Notes: generated by a model not told the origin, from the sequence alone. 64,000 nt of DNA from Gordionus sp. m RMFG-2023 (GCF_954871325.1 NC_088777.1:44741366-44805365); one strand, 5' to 3'; shown: positions 43,961 through 56,997, counted from the first letter of the stretch. Made by a program: numbers and translations.

Positions 43961-46919
43961 TATTCCTACCCAATTTTTAAATAATTAGCACCTTTTCAAA
44001 CAAATACATTAATATTTTATTTAAAGCTTCCTTATAAATTTTATGGCTTATTTTAAATAAATAATATTTTCTAGTGGTATTAAAATATTTTATATTACAA
44101 TCTCCTTACATTCGCCTTAGCCTGTATTCACAGCGCTAATTCGCAGCAAAAGTGGCGCAAAATCAAAACATTATATGAAAAAAATAGTATAATTATTAAA
44201 AGATCCAACATATCAAAATAAAACAAAAACTTATGCTGATGTTGTTTAAATTCAAGGTATACCCATTATTGGGCAGATGAGTATATAAAATGTTGTGCTT
44301 ATTTACCAATAAAATCAGTCCCATTTTTGGCAAAAATGCAAACTAAAAGGACAAAATTGATAAATAAATATTATTCTAAAATTTAAGATAAGAAAATCTG
44401 AAAGAAAGTTTTTAGATTGGGGTTATTTAAGGATTTTTTATTGATTATGAAAGTAAAGCATTTGAATAAGATTCCACATTTCTAAATATTCTGTTGATTG
44501 CAGTATTCAGGTAGTATTCTTAATTATAGTTAATATATAAATCAATGGACATATCCCGGCTAATGGCCGGGTAAAAGGGGGTATGAGAGCATTATATATA
44601 GATTAAAAAATTATAGAAACTTTTTTATAAATCAATTAGAGCCGCCCCCCTCCCCCCTTCCCTCATCTGTTAGTAATATCCGTTGAAGAATGAATTGTAT
44701 TTTTTTATATTTATATACTATAATATAAACATGCCCTACAAAAATACGAGTTAATAAAATAAAAGTGAATAGTTAATAATTTAGATTTTCAAATTTGCCG
44801 CCCTCAAAAATTTAAAATCATTCTCCCACGAGGCACCTGCTGCCCCTTCAAGGCCTAGCTTCTTCTGGTCTTGAATATAAATATTAAAAAAAAAGAAGAC
44901 TAAATTTATTCATCGAGCAAATTATAAAAGTCTAGTCCATTATTTAATCATTTAGGAACAAATTCTTTATTATTATTATTATTTTCGTAAACCAGACAGA
45001 AAAATCATTATGCTATCGTAAATCGATAATTTTTTGTTTATCCATTCTAAAAAAAAATGGACACAAATTTTATAAAATATTTTTCATAGATTATATAATG
45101 TTATTTTTCTTTTTTTAAATACATTTAAAAATGCGATAACACTTAGTTCTTTAGTTAGTTATCCAAAACCAAATTATTTTTCTTAAATAAAATTTTATGG
45201 TTTTTATTGTTATAGTGGGCACAAATTAATTGTAAACACAAATAATAAATTTCAAAATGGTATCTTGTAAATGGGTCAATTACCGCTTAGCTATAAAACC
45301 ATTTTAAAAATGCCAACTAGTTTGCTTTTTTTAATAATTTTTTTATTTATTCATTTTTGCACGACTAGTTCTCTAAGAACTCTGCTTTTTTTGCAAAGAA
45401 AGTCGACAAAACCTTTCTAGCCAGCGGTGAATAATAAAGGGGAGGGCACTAAAGATAGAAATAGAATTTAGGAGATTCCTTTGAAAATATAGTATCTTAG
45501 ATACAAGTTTAATTATAAGTTAATTAAGTTTAATATTATATAAATTGAAATAAAAAATATTTTAAATAAACTTTAGAAGAAAAAAAAATGTTTAGCAAAT
45601 ATTTAAATTAGCCGTTGAAATAGTTCAAAGTTTACATTTTAAAAAAAAATTTATATCTAGAAATCTCTTATTCTGAGCGTCTTGCTTGCGCTTTGCTTGA
45701 TATTTCTTTGATTAATATTCTTTGCATATTTTAGGCATATTATAATATTGCATTCTTGTTGGAGATATTGTGTTTTTCCTCACTTCCTTCTTTTATATTT
45801 CGTATTGACCATTCTGCTTTATTTATCGCACAACATTATTCTTTATCCATTCATTACTAATTACATATAGTAGAACTTGCTCATATTAAATGTCTTTCTG
45901 ATTAAACTTAGAGTTATTAATTTGTAATCCGTTGGGTATTTCATATATTAATTATTCGTCGGCTATTATCTCTTTTCAAATCATTCGATTCTTATTAGAT
46001 TTTGGAAATATTTTGCCTTGGTTTTTCACTTAGATTGTTTTAATAATTGTGCTATAACATTTCGCATTAGCCTTTCACTCTGCTAAAATTATAACAATAT
46101 TACATTATATTTTATCAACTCGCTTCTTATTTTATACTAAATACATCGAATATTGAATGTCTAACTGGTAAAATGTAGTTTATTCAATAGTGTCTTGTTA
46201 TATATCCCATAGACATATATCAATTATTTGTGGCATATTATTCCATTTCTATTCACTCGATTCTAATTGTATTTATTATCAGATTTACTCTGTGATTTAA
46301 CTATCGTGTTATTATATTTGGCTTTTATTTTTTTTTAAATTATCGCGCGGTTTTATATTATTTTTTTAATCTTTCCCTCTTTACTGAATATGCGTCATTT
46401 TATTATTTTTGTTTTTTTATGCCGACATAAGTTCTTTTTTGGTGTAAGCCACCATCGTTCGGGTCGTTATAATTGCTGCTCTATAACTTGTTGTTATCAC
46501 CCTTGATTCTTTATGCCTTCTTCACAAATCCGTCCTTCATATATGAAAATAGTACATATTAGATATGATGGTTTGTTTTCAAGTTCATAAATCACAACTA
46601 TTTATCCACATTCTGGTGCTTTATTGTTCCTTGTCAATCAATTACTCCTCCGAAAATTTTTGTTCCTCTTCCTCACATTAAATTCCTGCTTCTCAGGCTT
46701 TTTCTCGACTACTCCAAGCCAATATCAATTTAAGGACCATAGAGATGCAAGATTGAATTGCTAAATATTTTGCTGATTGTGTATCTACCTTATTACTTTA
46801 GTAATGAAAATAAACGGCCTAAATTCCCTTTCTATGTATATAACAGCTTCACCCCGACAAAACTTCACATAAATCCCTAACTCACCAAAGGATGCCCATC
46901 TATTGTTGCCACTTATATG
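43961..46919. other. Gene-free stretch with scattered repeats
   Basis: Around 45215-45330 lies a repeat starting TTATAGTGGGCACAAATT that recurs at 63645-63770. 45700-46650 is less repetitive than its surroundings but holds no conserved frame; it may be the untranslated front of the reverse transcriptase element that follows. Confidence 0.4.
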
Positions 46920-48350
46920 CAAGAAAACAAGAAGTCTATGCTTATCAGAAACAAAAAAACCTAACCTATTGAGTTTAAAGCCAATTTGATTTCCAAGAAA
47001 ATTGACAATCTTAATATAAAAGGTGCTATCAGATTGTATACGCTCATAACTCTCTAGCCGAACTTTCTCTCGATACTATTAAACTCTACCATAAACGCCC
47101 TATAACAACCATTATCCCAATATCGTGTCAACCTCAATCTTATGTGCCATTCAATTTACAAAGAAGTGAGGAAGGCTATTTCCTTTCAGAGATTCAGCCC
47201 ATGGTCTTGATGATATCCATTATATATTCAACCAGGGCATCACTTCCCTTTAATATGCTTCATAAATTCCCATTATTACGAAAATAACTGACCTTTGCAA
47301 TAAAATTTTAAAAGGTAACTTCTATTTTCCAATCCAATTTGGTGCTAGGCTAATTGCATTTCAAAAGCCCAATAATGATGCTCGACCAATTGCAATAGGT
47401 TCTACCTTTCGACGCCTAGTTGTTAAATTTATATCTTCTCAAATAAAGCATGAAGCTTCATCTCTTCTCAGCTCTTTTCAACTAGGTATTAATATCTCTG
47501 GTTACTATGAAGTTGTACATTTAACTGGATTACACTTATAAAATGTGCCTATCAACGATTCGTTGATCAAAATTCACTTCTCCAATGTTTTTATAATACA
47601 CTTTCTCAGAATTTTTTCCTGAGTTTCTCATGTATCCTTTTTCTGGGTTACACTAAATTTCCCATTCTTGTTATCATCAGCCTTGTATCCTGCAATTCGA
47701 TATTTATAAATTCTATTTACAGGGAATCTTCCTGGATCATTATTTTTCTGTTTGGATATTCATTGACAAAGTAAATCCATTAACTCGACGTGTTACTCAT
47801 CCTCACACTCCCGGTATATTGATAATGGTATCATTGGTTGATCCAATGGAAAAGTCAATAAACCTGTGAATTTGATCATAGAGGCTGGGACTGTTATTAT
47901 ACTCTCTATCAACCCTGAGGAATCCGAATTTACTTCTCTCAAGTCAATTGAACCAAATTTACACAATTTCAATCTCCCCTGTTAGCGGTAACACAGCAAT
48001 CTCTTCCTTCCTTCATACTACTCTTGAAACGCTTTTGAGTTGCTAATTGATTTTCCCTACTTCGCTCATAAAGCTTTTTTTCTCTTGGAAAATTTTTAAT
48101 ATTTCTTCCTATCCCATACCCCTTGGTGTTTTTGAGAATGGAATCAAAGTTCTGATTGAAAATATTGTAAACCTTATTTTCAATGAAAGCTTGGACACAA
48201 GCCTATTTACCTTGGTGGATTATGTATGAAATCTCCTTCCTTACTTAACTGCTTTCATATTCAGTTGTTCACCTTATAGAACCTGATCCTTCTTATGATA
48301 GTGATATTATCAATTGGAAATCCCAAATTATTACTAATCACCCTCTTTCA
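46920..48350 (+). pseudogene. Decayed LINE-like reverse transcriptase
   Basis: Local matches in order to a widespread animal reverse-transcriptase family: KIDNLNIKGAIRL and the SLAELSLDTIKL-like segment (about 46990-47090), FGARLIAFQKPNNDARPIAI with GSTFRRLVVK (about 47340-47440), LGINISGYYEVVHLTG (about 47485-47535), then weaker traces of the palm domain to about 47900. The frame is broken many times and the end is uncertain. It belongs to the same family as the piece at 42170-42650, but the two are 4 kb apart and in the wrong order to be one copy. Confidence 0.65.
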
Positions 48351-49607
48351 AACAAATAAGAAGGATATAGTGGGCTTATAATTGTAAGTTGCGTTGAATA
48401 ACTCCTATCCAGAATGCAATTAACCGGTTCCATTATTCTCTTCGCTCCTTTATAGTTCTGGCCATAAGTTTCTTGCTATTCCTATGCGTTGGAGAAATTG
48501 AGAGTTTAGTAGTCATTAGTCTATGACCTAAATATTAAATATATAATTTAAACTTTCGTAACTTAACCGAAGTTTTTCTCGAATTTATGAAAAAAGTTTA
48601 TATAGTTGTGAAATTTTCACAGTAAGCTATATTAATTTATATTTTTTAAGTTATAATAAAAAATTGGCAGTTATATTAATCAAAATGGGATGGAGATGTT
48701 TCATAATTTTACAAAAGTTTTGAGGTTTTTTAAAATTTCTTTCATGTGCTTAACCAAGGGGTGAGTAATTTCCCTCCCTATCGAAAATTTGCCTTTTCTC
48801 ATTTAAAAAAAAAAATTTCCCCTACAAATACATGATAAGTTCAAAATCTTCTAAAACTGTGCCCAAAACCATTTTAAAAAATTTCGATAAGTTTCAAAAC
48901 TTTCTCAAATTTTTAATGAAATCGTAGTGTTAAATTTTATAGAATTCGGACATGTTTTTAATTTGATATTTAAAATTATGGCTTTCAATTTTATTAAAGT
49001 TTATCAAATTTAGTTTTTTTTTTATGATTTGGACACAGCCTAAAATAACGAATAGCGGTATTTTATTAAAAAAGTGAACCAAACCTAAAAAATTTAACTA
49101 AACCCCCCCCCCCCCCTCCCTTCCCCATAGGAAGATCTTAAATGGATACGCTTATGATTTCTATCTCCTTTTTTATTTTATTTCATTCATATTATAATTT
49201 ATTGATATGGCTTTTATGATAATTTAAATTTCTCTTCTCCATATCATAAATTTTAAATGTAAATAAAATATAAAAATATCAACAATGGCAAAAATATTTA
49301 TTAAAAATAAATAATTATAATAAAAAATAAAATAAAATAAAATAATGAAAAATAAAATACATTATAATTTTAAATAATAATAAAACAATTTTTAAAAGTG
49401 AATTTTTTTTATTAACGCCTCTTTTATGGCTGATAAATTTGAATATTTTTTTAATCAATTTTACGATTTCTTCAAATTTATCAATTTATAAACAATTTTT
49501 TATGATGTTAACTTTATAATTGATAACATCCTTCTAAATATCAAAGATAAATGGAGAAAAATATAAACTTAACGAAAATGCCTATATAATAGGCATAGGA
49601 AATAAAA
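48351..49607. other. AT-rich sequence with a C-run, no gene recognised
   Basis: A C-run of about 14 bases sits near 49104-49117. 49260-49400 is almost pure A/T. Confidence 0.4.
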
Positions 49608-49734
49608 ATGCGATTTTCAGCTTACTTTAATATAGATGACACTATTTTCCTATTTATCCAAATCATATGTTTCTGCTTACAATTCTACGTTTCATCCATC
49701 AAAAATTTGGATCCGCTATATTCCTTTGATCTAC
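49608..49734 (+). CDS. Candidate first coding exon with hydrophobic leader, unknown gene
   Basis: ATG at 49608 (context AAAATGC) opens 42 codons plus one base, ended by a textbook donor GTGAGT at 49735. The peptide starts MRFSAYFNIDDTIFLFIQ and has a hydrophobic stretch at residues 12-29 (TIFLFIQIICFCLQFYVS), as in a signal peptide or membrane anchor, then NLDPLYSFDL. Base composition is less AT-rich than the flanks. The leftover phase (1) fits the acceptor at 53463. The product is not recognised and the exon could be a chance frame. Confidence 0.3.
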
Positions 49735-49885
49735 GTGAGTTTTATTTCTTTCCAAATTGATTTTTTTTAAGAGAATTTTATTTTCATGCTATTACCAACC
49801 CCAAAATCATAAATAACACGTGCTTGAGATTAAACTTTTTTTTTAAATTATGAAGGGAAGATGTTTCTAAAATGTGAATTATAAT

Positions 49886-50115
49886 TAGTTTTGTTAAACG
49901 GCTCGGTTTAAGCCGATTTTTAAAAATGGCTAACTCAATATTTTATCCAGAAAAATATTGTCCAAGCCTCAAGATTTCGTTAATTGATGTTCAAACCTTT
50001 GTGCCATCTTATGAGCAAAATCATAAGGCTTGCTTAATATTTTTCCTTATAAAATATTGAGTTAGCCTTTTTTTTTAAAAAAAATCGGCTCAAAATGAAC
50101 CCTTTAACAACACTA
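49886..50115 (+). mobile_element. TAGTGTTG-family hairpin MITE, full length
   Basis: Left TAGTTTTGTTAAACGGCTCG, right CCCTTTAACAACACTA. Arms pair over about 60 bases. Target duplication unclear for this copy. Confidence 0.85.
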
Positions 50116-50534
50116 ATTAAGTATATAAATTACAAAATTAAAATGCTACTTATTCACGAATCCCATTTTAAAAAATGCCCAAGAATAAATATTATTGGGT
50201 AAAAATTGTGCAGTCGTTTTAGCTTTGTGGTACAAAGCGCTTAGTTGTTATATAAATGGTATTTTTTTTTTATATGTTTGAAAAAATAATATTAAAAAAG
50301 AAAAAACAAATTTTTTCGCCTTTTTAAGGCCATCTCCAAAATCTTTTTTAAAAAAATTCGAGGAGTTTTAAAATTTTGAAATCCTATCTTAAATTTTTAA
50401 AATTTTCTAGAATTATATTTTGGACATGTTTTTATTTTTATATAAAATAACTTATTTCTTTTTTTTTTCGATAAAGTTTAAAAAATTTTGAGAATCGAAT
50501 TTTTATTTTGAACATAGTTTTAACAAAAAAAAAA

Positions 50535-51455
50535 CAGGCGTAGCCAGGAATAGTGTTGTTAAACCACTCGATTTGAGTCTATTTTTAAAAATGGCTAACG
50601 CAATATTTTATCCAGAATAATATTACGCAAGCCTGAAGATTTTGCTCATAGATGGCGCAAAGGTCTAGACATTAATTAGCAAAATATCGAGGCTTATTTA
50701 ATATTTTTCTAGCTAAAATTTTGAGTTAGCCGTTATTAAAAATCGGCTCAAAACGAGCCGTTTAACAACACTAGCCAGGAATTTTCTACAGGAGGGGATA
50801 ATTTTCTTTATATTTGAAATGGTTTTTTTTGAAACATTAAAAATTTATTAGAACTAATCATAATATAAAATTTATTATATATCCAATCATATTTTAAATA
50901 TCAATTTATAATACAAATAAAGAATATTGGGAAATACAAAAATATTAGAGCGCATATGATATTATTAAAAAAATTATAGATATATAAACAGGTATATCAG
51001 CGTAAAATATAGAATTAAACATTATCAGATTTAAAAAGTTAATCAAAATATCGTTTATAAATTAAAATTTAATCTTTTTTACCGATTATGCTAATATTTC
51101 AATATTTATTAGGGATTAAATCTCGATCTATTATTAAGCTATGATCCATTCAATTTATTTTATTGAAATTTATTAAATATCGAATTTCAAAAATAACAAT
51201 TCTATAATATGAAAATAGATTGCAATTGTTAACAGTGAAAATATAATTTGTAGTATTAATCTAATAATTAAAATAACACTTCATTTAAAAATTTTTTATG
51301 TAGTCTTTAAATTTTTAAAAAATAATATCAAATCTATATGTTATACATAACAGAATTTTAAAAAATAATCGTTCTAAGGGTTTAGAAAGCCAATAAAAAA
51401 TTTCGCTCAGGGAGTTATTCAAATTTTTCTGCTTGCACCACCTTAGACGCTACTG
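50535..51455 (+). mobile_element. Non-autonomous hAT-like element with a MITE inserted near its left end
   Basis: Left end CAGGCGTAGCCAGGAA; after the inserted MITE (50551-50773) the sequence resumes with TTTTCTACAGGAGGGG. Right end CCTTAGACGCTACTG (reversed CAGTAGCGTCTAAGG). This resembles the 25276 element in plan. The interior is non-coding. Without the MITE it is about 690 bp. Confidence 0.6.
50551..50773 (+). mobile_element. TAGTGTTG-family hairpin MITE, full length, perfect 8-bp duplication
   Basis: Left TAGTGTTGTTAAACCACTCG, right GAGCCGTTTAACAACACTA. The direct repeat GCCAGGAA stands at 50543-50550 and 50774-50781 (8/8), which settles the target duplication length of this family. Inserted in the element 50535-51455. 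Confidence 0.95.
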
Positions 51456-52560
51456 AATTAAAGGGTTTCAGATAAATTTATATTCTTCGAATAAAATTTA
51501 GCCAAAATGTTTATTTTTTCCTAAGATTTAATATATCCCCAGCAGAAGAATTTATAGGTAATAATATTAGTAAATTGGAGAGAGTTATTTGATGAATCAG
51601 AAATTTTTCATTGATATGAGGTAAAAATTTATCCAAAATTCAAAGTGAAAAACGGTTATTTTAGTAATCATCAATTGTCCCTTTTAATATTTGAAGGATT
51701 TGTTTGTCTAGGTGCAAATCGAAGCACTAATCTAAAAATCATATAATTTCGCTTTCGCCTCAACAATCACATAAATCTCGGGATATTCATCGTCTATTAT
51801 CTCTTAATTTTCTAAGTTATAAGATAATAATATTCGCGATTCTCATTACCTCACTCAAATTCAGATGATTTTTTTGAAAAATACTGCATAAAATTGTGCA
51901 ATTAAATAATTTATCAATACATTCAGATGCAAAAAAAAATAGGCTATCGATTTGTTTCTAATAACGTATCAGCTTCAAGTAAAATATATGGTTAAGGCCA
52001 TTACGATATTTCCTTAAGGCACACAAAATAGTTTATTCTAGATCCAAAAATTCTGTAAAAGTTTTATGCCGACGTCTCCATCTTGTCTAGCATGTTTTTG
52101 CAATTTCTTTTTGTAGCACAAGAAGTCTTAGTAATAATTTTATTAAGCAAATTCCTTATCTTTGGATATCTGAACTTTTTACATACTATAAATTTTGCCT
52201 AATCATAAGTTATTCGAAGAGATAAATTAAATATAATTTTTTATAATAAAATCTTATATAGTTTTAAAAAATAGCAAGACAATGATATACTTTAAATTTT
52301 TATGGGATAAAATATTAATACACAAGGAAGAAATATTTTTAATTTTAACCTTTTGCTAAAATTAAAATTGAATACAACCTATTTGAAATCGAATATGCAA
52401 TTTAAAATCCATAAATCTTTTTATATATATTCAAAACACCCCTCCCCTCTCCCTCACCACTGGCAATGCGCCTAGAAAAAAAACGATTCCATTTAAAATA
52501 CATTAATTTGAAGAAAAAAACGCAAAATACAAACACCTTGATTTTGCTAGTGTTGGCAAA
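51456..52560. other. AT-rich sequence, no gene recognised
   Basis: No conserved frame on either strand. The minus frame 52402-52584 is not protein-like. Confidence 0.4.
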
Positions 52561-52750
52561 AGCCTTTATCAAGATTTTAGCCAATATTACTAAGCCTCGA
52601 GACTTCGCATTTAGATGTTAGAAAGATTTTAGCCAATATTACTAAGACTCGAAACTTCGAGAAAGATTTTAGCCAATATTAATAAGCTGAGACTTCGCAT
52701 TTAGATGCCAGCCAAATCTTTAAGGCTTATGTAATATATTTATTTGGCTA
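52561..52750 (+). repeat. TAGTGTTG-family MITE, degenerate, with internal tandem copies
   Basis: The family's inner segment (AAGATTTTAGCCAATATTA followed by AAGCCTCGAGACTTCG) occurs three times in a row (about 52572, 52622 and 52663) before the family's GGCTTATGTAATATA… right half. Both outer ends are missing. Confidence 0.5.
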
Positions 52751-52902
52751 AAAAATATGTCATTTATATTTGAATTAAAAAACAAAAACTTAGTATACAT
52801 TTTAAATTAATAATTTTTAAAATTATGATTTATAAATTATAAAATTATGGGAGTAAAAAGTGCAAAACTAAAATTCTATTAGAAAAATTATAACCCGCCC
52901 AT

Positions 52903-53065
52903 TAGTATTGTTAAACGGTCCAATTTGGATCGATTTTTAAAAACGCAAAATAATATTTTGTAAACCTTGAGATTTGGAAAATAGATGTTTAAACATTTCT
53001 GCCATATATGAGCAAAATCTCCAGGCTTATAAAATATTATTTTGACTAAAATCGTAATTACACTA
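52903..53065 (+). mobile_element. TAGTGTTG-family hairpin MITE, shortened
   Basis: Left TAGTATTGTTAAACGGTCCA, right end diverged (AATTACACTA). The middle (CCTTGAGATTTGGAAAATAG, ATATGAGCAAAATCTCCAGG) is typical. Confidence 0.65.
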
Positions 53066-53462
53066 TCGTCCTTAGACCTGCAATAACTTGCATAAAGTTC
53101 TTCAATAAAATTTATATAGCAACATTTTGGCTCCCACATACATTATACTTGAATTTTTTTTATTCTAATTTCATTATGTATGAATATGATATGATAAGTA
53201 AAATATTTTTTTCAAACCAAACCAACTTTAATAAAAGAGAATGATTCGAATATGTACGTAATATTTAGCGCATCGTGTGTATGTTGTGTGAATTACTATG
53301 TTTGGTCTTTCGATTATTCCTATCTAATTGAGTTTAAAAATTTTAAATGGATGTACTGAGAAGAGGTAATCCACCTTTTTTGGACGGAATGCAACTACAT
53401 GCACGCATATGTAATATAGACTAGCTCATAGTTAAAAATAACGAAAGTGTTCTTATTTTAAG

Positions 53463-53615
53463 TGGCTAGGAAAAAAATAGCCCGTACTCAAGAAAATATG
53501 GAAGCTTGTGTCATAAATAAAATGGTGGAGAGTGTACAAAAGTTAATTTTAAATATAGTTTATGGTATATTTGGACGGTACGTTGTTTTTTGCGAGGATA
53601 TGAAGATAATAGTAA
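53463..53615 (+). CDS. Candidate internal exon of the unknown gene
   Basis: Acceptor TTATTTTAAG at 53453-53462. Read in the phase left by the exon at 49608 it gives a leading Leu, then ARKKIARTQENMEACVINK, MVESVQKLILNIVYGIF, GRYVVFCEDMKII. Two donors are possible: GTAAGT after 53611 (stronger, phase 0) or GTATGC after 53615 (phase 1, which would fit the next candidate exon). A start at an internal ATG (53498) is also possible. Not recognised. Confidence 0.3.
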
Positions 53616-53929
53616 GTATGCCCTTATTTGTAGTATATTTCTAAATTTTTTTATATCCATTAATGAAATTTATGTAAATTTTTTATTGCCATATTCTACA
53701 AATCAAAAGCAATTGCTTCATTAGTTAGTATCCAATTGAATCTTTTTATATTTTAGTCATCGGGAGAGAGGGCTTAGCTTCATTGGCTTAGGCATCTTTT
53801 AGTCTTTAACATCAATTACAAATATTATAATAGTGCTTTAAATAAAAGCTTTCTAGTATCTTCAACTCATAAATCCCATTGGATCTCCGGTTTCCCACCA
53901 TTTCAATTTGTTTTCCTGATATCTTTTAG

Positions 53930-54000
53930 GGTTAGTCATCAATTCTTTTGGGCCAATGGGCGAAGACATGATGTATGCTAGGGTCAGACTATACGAGATA
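53930..54000 (+). CDS. Candidate internal exon of the unknown gene
   Basis: Acceptor ATCTTTTAG (53921-53929) and donor GTGAGA (54001). In phase 1 it reads LVINSFGPMGEDMMYARVRL followed by YEI, with few A/T-ending codons compared with the neighbourhood. Phase agrees with the 53615 donor of the previous exon. Product not recognised. Confidence 0.3.
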
Positions 54001-55420
54001 GTGAGAGTTAAATTAAGGCTATATTTTTAATTTTTAAAAGATATTGAAAGTTCTATTGAATCTTATCAGCAATATAAGATGTGCAATCTAATTTTTAAAT
54101 AGTTTAAATTCAAAAGTGGGTATAGCAATAAATTATTTTTCTGGCATCCCCTTCCTTTATATTCCTACAAGCGTCGTTCGATTGTATGATATAAAAATAG
54201 CAAGCCAAAAATCACGTTGCAAAAATCGATTACAAAATTAGAGATATTTCGAACGTTTATACATTAAAAATTTGTTATCATCTGCTTACTAAATGTATTA
54301 ATTCCGAATAATTTCCACATTTTAAAGTAATAGGTGAATTTGAATATTTTATAATATGTTTAATATCGCAAACGCTATAATTTTTGGTATATCTATAGAC
54401 TATATTTATTAATAAATAATATGATAGATATGCAAAGGTCTATTAATTTTCGGGGCCGGCCTGATTTTAGTTTTTTTTTCTTCTCCCATCCTATTTAATA
54501 AATGATTTATTCAATTTAAGTAACAATCTTTTATCCTGTTTTCCAACCATTGTAAAAAAAAGAAAAACGAATCAAACATAATTGTTTTGTATCCATGGAT
54601 TAAGAAGAAAAATAAATCCTTATTTTTTGAAATAATTACACAAAGGCTCCATTAATTTTGAAATAATTAAACAATGACTTCATTATTTTTGAAATTAACA
54701 TTGATTTTATCGCATCCAAGATTCAACAACATTAATTATCTTTCATCGTATATCTTAAATTTAATTTAAATTATACATAAATAAATTTGAAAAATGAAAG
54801 TAAAATTATGATAATTAATTTATTTTATAAAATAAAATTAAAGATTAACATAATTTTTGCAAAATATCGATTTATCATCAATTAATTCAATTTCAATTAT
54901 TTAAAATTTATAATAAATGTAATTATTTAAAAAAAATGGTAAGTAGGTAAGATGAGAGGACTCATTGTTATCGTCATTAAAAATATGGACGCACGCGCAA
55001 TTAGTATAATATATAAAACACGATTGGAAGATAGACATGCCATAATATTATTATGTAATGCTTTTATGGTCACTTTCAAAAAGTCCGCTACCATTTATTT
55101 GCTAAATAAAAAGCAGTGTAGATTCAATTCCTTGAAAATTTATATTGTCACCGCTGATACTCACTAGTTCCTATTTTCTTATGAAATCTCCTTCTATAAG
55201 ATTGCCACTATTTCATTTCTAATTAGCTAAAGCTGAATGACAATCCCTGTAATATTACCTATCTTTACATGTTTGTTATTTATTATAGAAAAACTTTATA
55301 TAACCTGTAAAGAAATTTGAATTATAACTAAACTACCATTTTTTAAGGAGAGCCTTAAGATTCTAACATTTTTATCTTGACGAATTTTCGATTGTAGTTA
55401 ATTTCATTACACATCATAAA
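54001..55420. other. AT-rich sequence, no supported exon
   Basis: The 71-codon plus frame at 54952-55167 follows a TAAG acceptor-like site but ends at a stop without a donor and resembles nothing known. Confidence 0.4.
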
Positions 55421-55546
55421 CAGGGTTGTTAGATTCCCCCCCCCTCCGTCAGCGGGAGACTCCCGTAATTTTCATATTTCTCCCACAAAATTAAAAATTT
55501 TATCAAATTTCTTCCGTAATTTAAAAATTTTGGCCTGGCAATCCTT
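55421..55546 (+). mobile_element. 126-bp hAT-type MITE with perfect 8-bp duplication
   Basis: Left end CAGGGTTGTTAGATTC; reversed right end AAGGATTGCCAGGCC. The direct repeat ATCATAAA stands at 55413-55420 and 55547-55554 (8/8). Confidence 0.75.
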
Positions 55547-56700
55547 ATCATAAACTATATTATATTCTGTTTTGCTATAATGTAATATACTTTATAATTG
55601 TGTTTACATACAAATTATCAATCTCGTGATAGTGATCACTTTTATTTCGACCTTTTATGATATTGAAGTTATAAATTTTAAACGATAAAAAGCACTCCTC
55701 TCCTCAAATCAATAATATTTAATATTAACTAAACAAATATCATAAAATTATTATGAAGGGGGGTAGGGGAGTAGATAATCTGCAATTTTGCGTAAAATAT
55801 TAAACTGTTTGCCCTATTATAAAATTTATGATGTCCCATTATACAAAAATTATTAAAAAAATATATATTTTTTTTTGTGTATAGTTAAAATATAAAAGTT
55901 TTCAAACTATTAAAATTTTGTCTAACCATATCTTTTATTATACTTATACTCCAATGAGTATTAACAAATAGTTGTGAGAGAGAAATACAATAACTTAAAG
56001 ATATAAAATAAACACTATGTTTTTGTTGTGTATAAATTTAAATTTGATATTAATATTAATATATATGATCATGAGCCCCCTTATCAAGACCTGGATCTTA
56101 AAAGTAAATAATTGTGGATTAAAAAATTTATGATCTTGTTTAAATTACAAACTTTAAAATATAAGTAGTATACTTGGTAGGAGATGGTGTATAGATTTTA
56201 TTGATTAAATTTAGTGTACAATATGCGCCCGGGACAAAATGAAAGAAACTGGCTTTGTCCGAAATTCCATTCTTACATAGTTCCCACCCGCGCTAAATCA
56301 TAACAAAATGTTATTGTTATCAGAAATTGGGAGGTACCCATTTTAAGACATACCCCTGATTTTAAAAAAATTTATCTGGATTTGAAATATTTTAGGTTCT
56401 GCCTGGACTTGTAAAATTTAATCATTCTAATTTTGTAAATGATTTCAAAAAAGGAAATATGAGAAGCTTATGATTATTAAATTTTTAGAGCTAGATAATC
56501 AAGCATAACGTCGTAATTTGCTGATTTTTAGATTTTTTCTTATATTCTACTAAAAAAAAGAGACAAATTTTAGGGCAATTTATATTAAATAGAGTAGGTC
56601 GGGAAAATGCTTTTTCCTACACGTCAAGTTCGATCCTTTGTATTTTGCAGGTCTCTAGCAGGGCTTTAATTTTGATTTGAATTTACTAATTTTGATTGAG
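55547..56700. other. AT-rich sequence, no gene recognised
   Basis: Near 56640-56660, TTTTGCAGGTCTCTAG resembles a right terminus of the CAGAGACC group. Confidence 0.4.
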
Positions 56701-56713
56701 GTAACATCTTCAC

Positions 56714-56780
56714 CGGCTTAGCGGATGGTGCAGAAGTCCTTGGGGTTGGAAGCAACAGTCGTGCGGATTATGGCTAATAC
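56714..56780 (+). repeat. Possible tRNA-derived SINE remnant
   Basis: Contains CGGCTTAGCGGATGG and, about 30 bases on, GGGGTTGGAAGC, weak matches to pol III A- and B-boxes at a plausible spacing. GC-richer than its surroundings. An unrecognised coding relic is equally possible. Confidence 0.25.
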
Positions 56781-56823
56781 ATATTAAACGATGAATGTTA
56801 CTGCTTATTGCATATTAATAAAA

Positions 56824-56997
56824 TTTGGGTATTTTTTAGCAAATTGTTATATGCTTACAGACGTCATATCTCATTGTTTTCGTTGCTCAAAAGTTTTATA
56901 TTATGATATGTTTGGGTATTTTTTAGCAAATTGTTATATGCTTACAGACGTCATATCTCATTGTTTTCGTTGCTCAAAAGTTTTATATTATGATATG
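56824..56997 (+). repeat. Perfect 87-bp tandem duplication, frame-preserving
   Basis: The unit beginning TTTGGGTATTTTTTAGCAAA occurs at 56824-56910 and 56911-56997 with no difference seen. 87 is a multiple of three and a plus-strand frame (56791-57009) reads through both copies as FGYFLANCYMLTDVISHCFR repeated. Each unit also contains a TTTTTTAG acceptor-like site. Whether it is coding is unknown. Confidence 0.95.

Noticed and set aside
44805-44870. Possible right end for the hAT-like terminus at 43868
   Set aside because: Beyond a general C-rich pattern its tip does not mirror CAGGGGTGTCGTTATC.
54952-55167. 71-codon plus-strand frame in the span of the unassigned gene
   Set aside because: It runs to a stop without a donor site and looks like chance coding; kept only as a remark.
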